A stretch of 41,420 bases of DNA from Chloroflexota bacterium. Its GTDB lineage: Bacteria > Chloroflexota > Limnocylindria > Limnocylindrales > CSP1-4. The position numbers were made by a program, and so were the translations under genes. The notes under the pieces were generated by a model. The model was not told the DNA's origin, made no database searches, and saw only the letters and a list, made by a program, of their open reading frames with translations. The DNA is taken from assembly GCA_021802825.1 (NCBI GenBank), contig JAJZRG010000027.1:1-41420 (forward strand), given 5' to 3'. How positions within the stretch are numbered: the stretch's first letter is position 1; each line of letters starts with the position of its first letter. Positions 39,999 through 41,420 of this stretch are shown one piece after another.

Positions 39999-40095
39999 GC
40001 CCGGCGCCAGCCCCCCCGCGATCTGAAAGGCGATCGCGAGCCCGCGTCGCCCATCCCTTTGGCGGCTGCGGCGATGTCCGTGGTGGGCTGGTGCC

Positions 40096-41253
40096 ATGCA
40101 CAACATGGCACTCGGACGGTATCGGCTGCTCGAGCAGCTCGGGGCCGGCGGGATGGCGGACGTCTGGCTGGCGACCGACCAGATCAGCGGCGCGCGTGTT
40201 GCCGTCAAGCGACTCCATCCGCACCTTGCCGCCAATCCCGCGATGGTCGAGCGGTTCGCTCGCGAGGCGGGGGCGGCAGCCGCCGTCCACCACCCCAACG
40301 TCGTCCGCGCCCTCGACGCTGGGCCGAACGACATCGTGCTCGAGTACGTGGCGGGCGAATCCCTTGCCGACCGCCTCCGCCGGGGGCCGCTGGAGGCCGC
40401 GTCGGTCGAGCGGGTCGGGGCTGACCTCGGCTCGGCGCTGGCGGCCGTGCACGCAGCCGGGTTCGTTCACGGTGATGTGACGCCCGGCAACGTGATCCTC
40501 GACGAGGACGGCGTCGCCCACCTCACCGACTTCGGCATCGCCAGGCCGGCCACGCCGGGCGATGCCGGCGCGCCGGTTGGGGAGCTGATGGGAACCCGGC
40601 CCTTCGTCGCGCCGGAGGTCATGGCGGGTGCGCGGGCCACGCCGGCCTCGGACGTCTGGTCACTGGGAGCGACGCTGCGCGAGGCACTGACCGGGAATGC
40701 CCCATCCCGGGCGGGGTCCGCGGCCGAGCGCACAGAGGGCCCCGGACGGACCGCAGCCGCCATCGGGCTCGGAACCCTGGCTCCGCTCCTCCCCCAGATG
40801 CTGGACCCGGAGCCCAGCCGGCGCCCCTCCGCCGCGGCTGTGTCGCGGATCCTCGCGCCCTCGCCGGAGGCCGTCACCGAGGTCCTCACCGTGGTCCCGC
40901 CTCTGGGCGGCGGACAGCGCTCCGGGGACGCCGTTGGCGTGGCGCTGCTCCCGCCGGTGATGTCGCCGCCTCGGCGGGCCTTCGCTCCAGGCAGGAAGGT
41001 CGGCGTCGCCGTCGCCGGGTTCTTGATGGCCACCGGCCTCGCGCTGGCCACCGCGACTCCCGCCGAGCCCGCCGCCGGCTCGCAAGCGCTGGTCCGCGGG
41101 ATGCCCTCGCCCTCGCCAGCGTCACCCAAGCCGGCGGCGACCGCCAGGCCCGCAGCATCCCCGGGACAGGCGCACGGTCGGGGTCGAGGGCGCGAGGCCA
41201 GCCACCACGGGTCCGGCGGGGACCACGGTCACGGCGGCCAGGAGGGTGACTGA
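40096..41253 (+). CDS. membrane-anchored serine/threonine protein kinase
   Basis: A 385-residue PknB-like kinase. The glycine loop is LGAGGMADVWLA, the ATP lysine is Lys38 in VAVKRL, the catalytic loop is HGDVTPGNVI (Asp127) and the magnesium loop is DFG at 145-147. The activation segment leads to MGTRPFVAPEVM and the C-lobe block SDVWSLGATLREAL. The catalytic loop has HGD instead of HRD, so it is a non-RD kinase. A Pro/Thr-rich juxtamembrane part is followed by one membrane helix at ~300-318 (VGVAVAGFLMATGLALATAT), then a Ser/Pro/His-rich extracytoplasmic tail without PASTA repeats. The His/Gly end (HHGSGGDHGHGGQEGD) could bind metal. The start may also be the ATG at 40105. Confidence 0.92.
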   Translation: MHNMALGRYRLLEQLGAGGMADVWLATDQISGARVAVKRLHPHLAANPAMVERFAREAGAAAAVHHPNVVRALDAGPNDIVLEYVAGESLADRLRRGPLEAASVERVGADLGSALAAVHAAGFVHGDVTPGNVILDEDGVAHLTDFGIARPATPGDAGAPVGELMGTRPFVAPEVMAGARATPASDVWSLGATLREALTGNAPSRAGSAAERTEGPGRTAAAIGLGTLAPLLPQMLDPEPSRRPSAAAVSRILAPSPEAVTEVLTVVPPLGGGQRSGDAVGVALLPPVMSPPRRAFAPGRKVGVAVAGFLMATGLALATATPAEPAAGSQALVRGMPSPSPASPKPAATARPAASPGQAHGRGRGREASHHGSGGDHGHGGQEGD

Positions 41254-41350
41254 GTACCGCGGGCGGCACGGACACGCAGACGGGCACGCGCGAGGGCGCG
41301 GTTAGGCGTTCCGACCGCGTCGCGAAAAGAACGCTCGTGAGCCCGCAGAT
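41254..41350. other. intergenic stretch at the right end
   Basis: No gene or hairpin is evident. A minus-strand reading frame stops at 41351-41353 and continues out of the window (listed separately). Confidence 0.4.
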
Positions 41351-41420
41351 CTAGCCGCTGGTGCCGCGCCCCCGGCAGGCCTCGAGGACCACGATCGCGA
41401 CGGCCACCACGAGCAACAGC
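41351..41420 (-). CDS. C-terminus of a minus-strand gene running out of the window (partial)
   Basis: The last 22 codons before a TAG read LLLVVAVAIVVLEACRGRG, which looks like a C-terminal membrane helix. The rest of the gene lies beyond the right edge, so it cannot be identified. Confidence 0.35.
   Translation of the reverse strand, partial: LLLVVAVAIVVLEACRGRGTSG

Noticed and set aside
1..41420. CRISPR array or cas genes near the TnsAB module
   Set aside because: No regularly spaced identical repeats of 25-40 bases and no Cas-like protein were seen on either strand.

Overview
The window is about 41 kb of high-GC DNA from a bacterium. The codon use, frequent GTG/TTG starts, many small exported or lipoprotein-like proteins, NarL-type two-component pairs and a mycothiol/thioredoxin-type ArsC would fit a soil or freshwater Chloroflexota (Limnocylindria-like) or, less likely, an actinobacterium. 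There is no rRNA or other marker to settle this. The gene content is accessory: mobile-element genes, toxin/immunity-like pairs, gene fragments, a bacteriocin locus and an arsenic operon.

Region by region. The left edge (1-29) holds what looks like the first codons of an IS110-type transposase reading out of the window. 0.1-4.1 kb carries two XRE/ImmA-IrrE metallopeptidase systems, one as a fused gene and one as a gene pair followed by a third gene, beside two gene remnants that meet at about 816-830. 4.1-8.4 kb is a patchwork of truncated or unrecognised genes, including a dual-OB-like protein with a lost C-terminus. 8.4-11.2 kb is a NarL-type response regulator/histidine kinase pair, divergent from a secreted crystallin-like protein. 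11.2-17.0 kb is a Tn7-like transposition module: a TnsA-TnsB fusion, TnsC and TniQ, with overlapping reading frames and no cas genes. 17.1-19.4 kb has a short matrixin-like protease, a secreted protein and an ECF sigma/membrane anti-sigma-like pair. 19.4-21.1 kb has no convincing intact gene but holds two diverged copies of one short coding motif.

21.1-27.7 kb has a PH-like/SHOCT membrane protein, a JAMM protease coupled to a frameshifted, 5'-truncated E1-like (ThiF-type) gene, several exported proteins (three of them in one overlapping operon) and an ECF sigma gene that stops after region 2. 28.3-33.6 kb is a lactococcin-972-type bacteriocin locus (precursor, large integral membrane protein, ABC ATPase), divergent from a second NarL-type kinase/regulator pair that is paralogous to the first. 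This locus lies between two direct copies of a 131-bp piece of a lipoprotein gene, and the right-hand copy is followed by an inverted 41-bp piece of the same gene.

36.3-39.2 kb is an arsenic resistance operon: an ACR3 efflux pump, an ArsC arsenate reductase and a MerR-ArsC fusion regulator, with three promoters that have the 19-bp spacer typical of MerR control. The right end has a small membrane protein, a DUF7712-like protein and a membrane-anchored Ser/Thr kinase.

The most interesting items are the bacteriocin locus with its divergent two-component system, the cas-free TnsAB-TnsC-TniQ module, the MerR-ArsC fusion, and the repeat pair flanking the bacteriocin locus.
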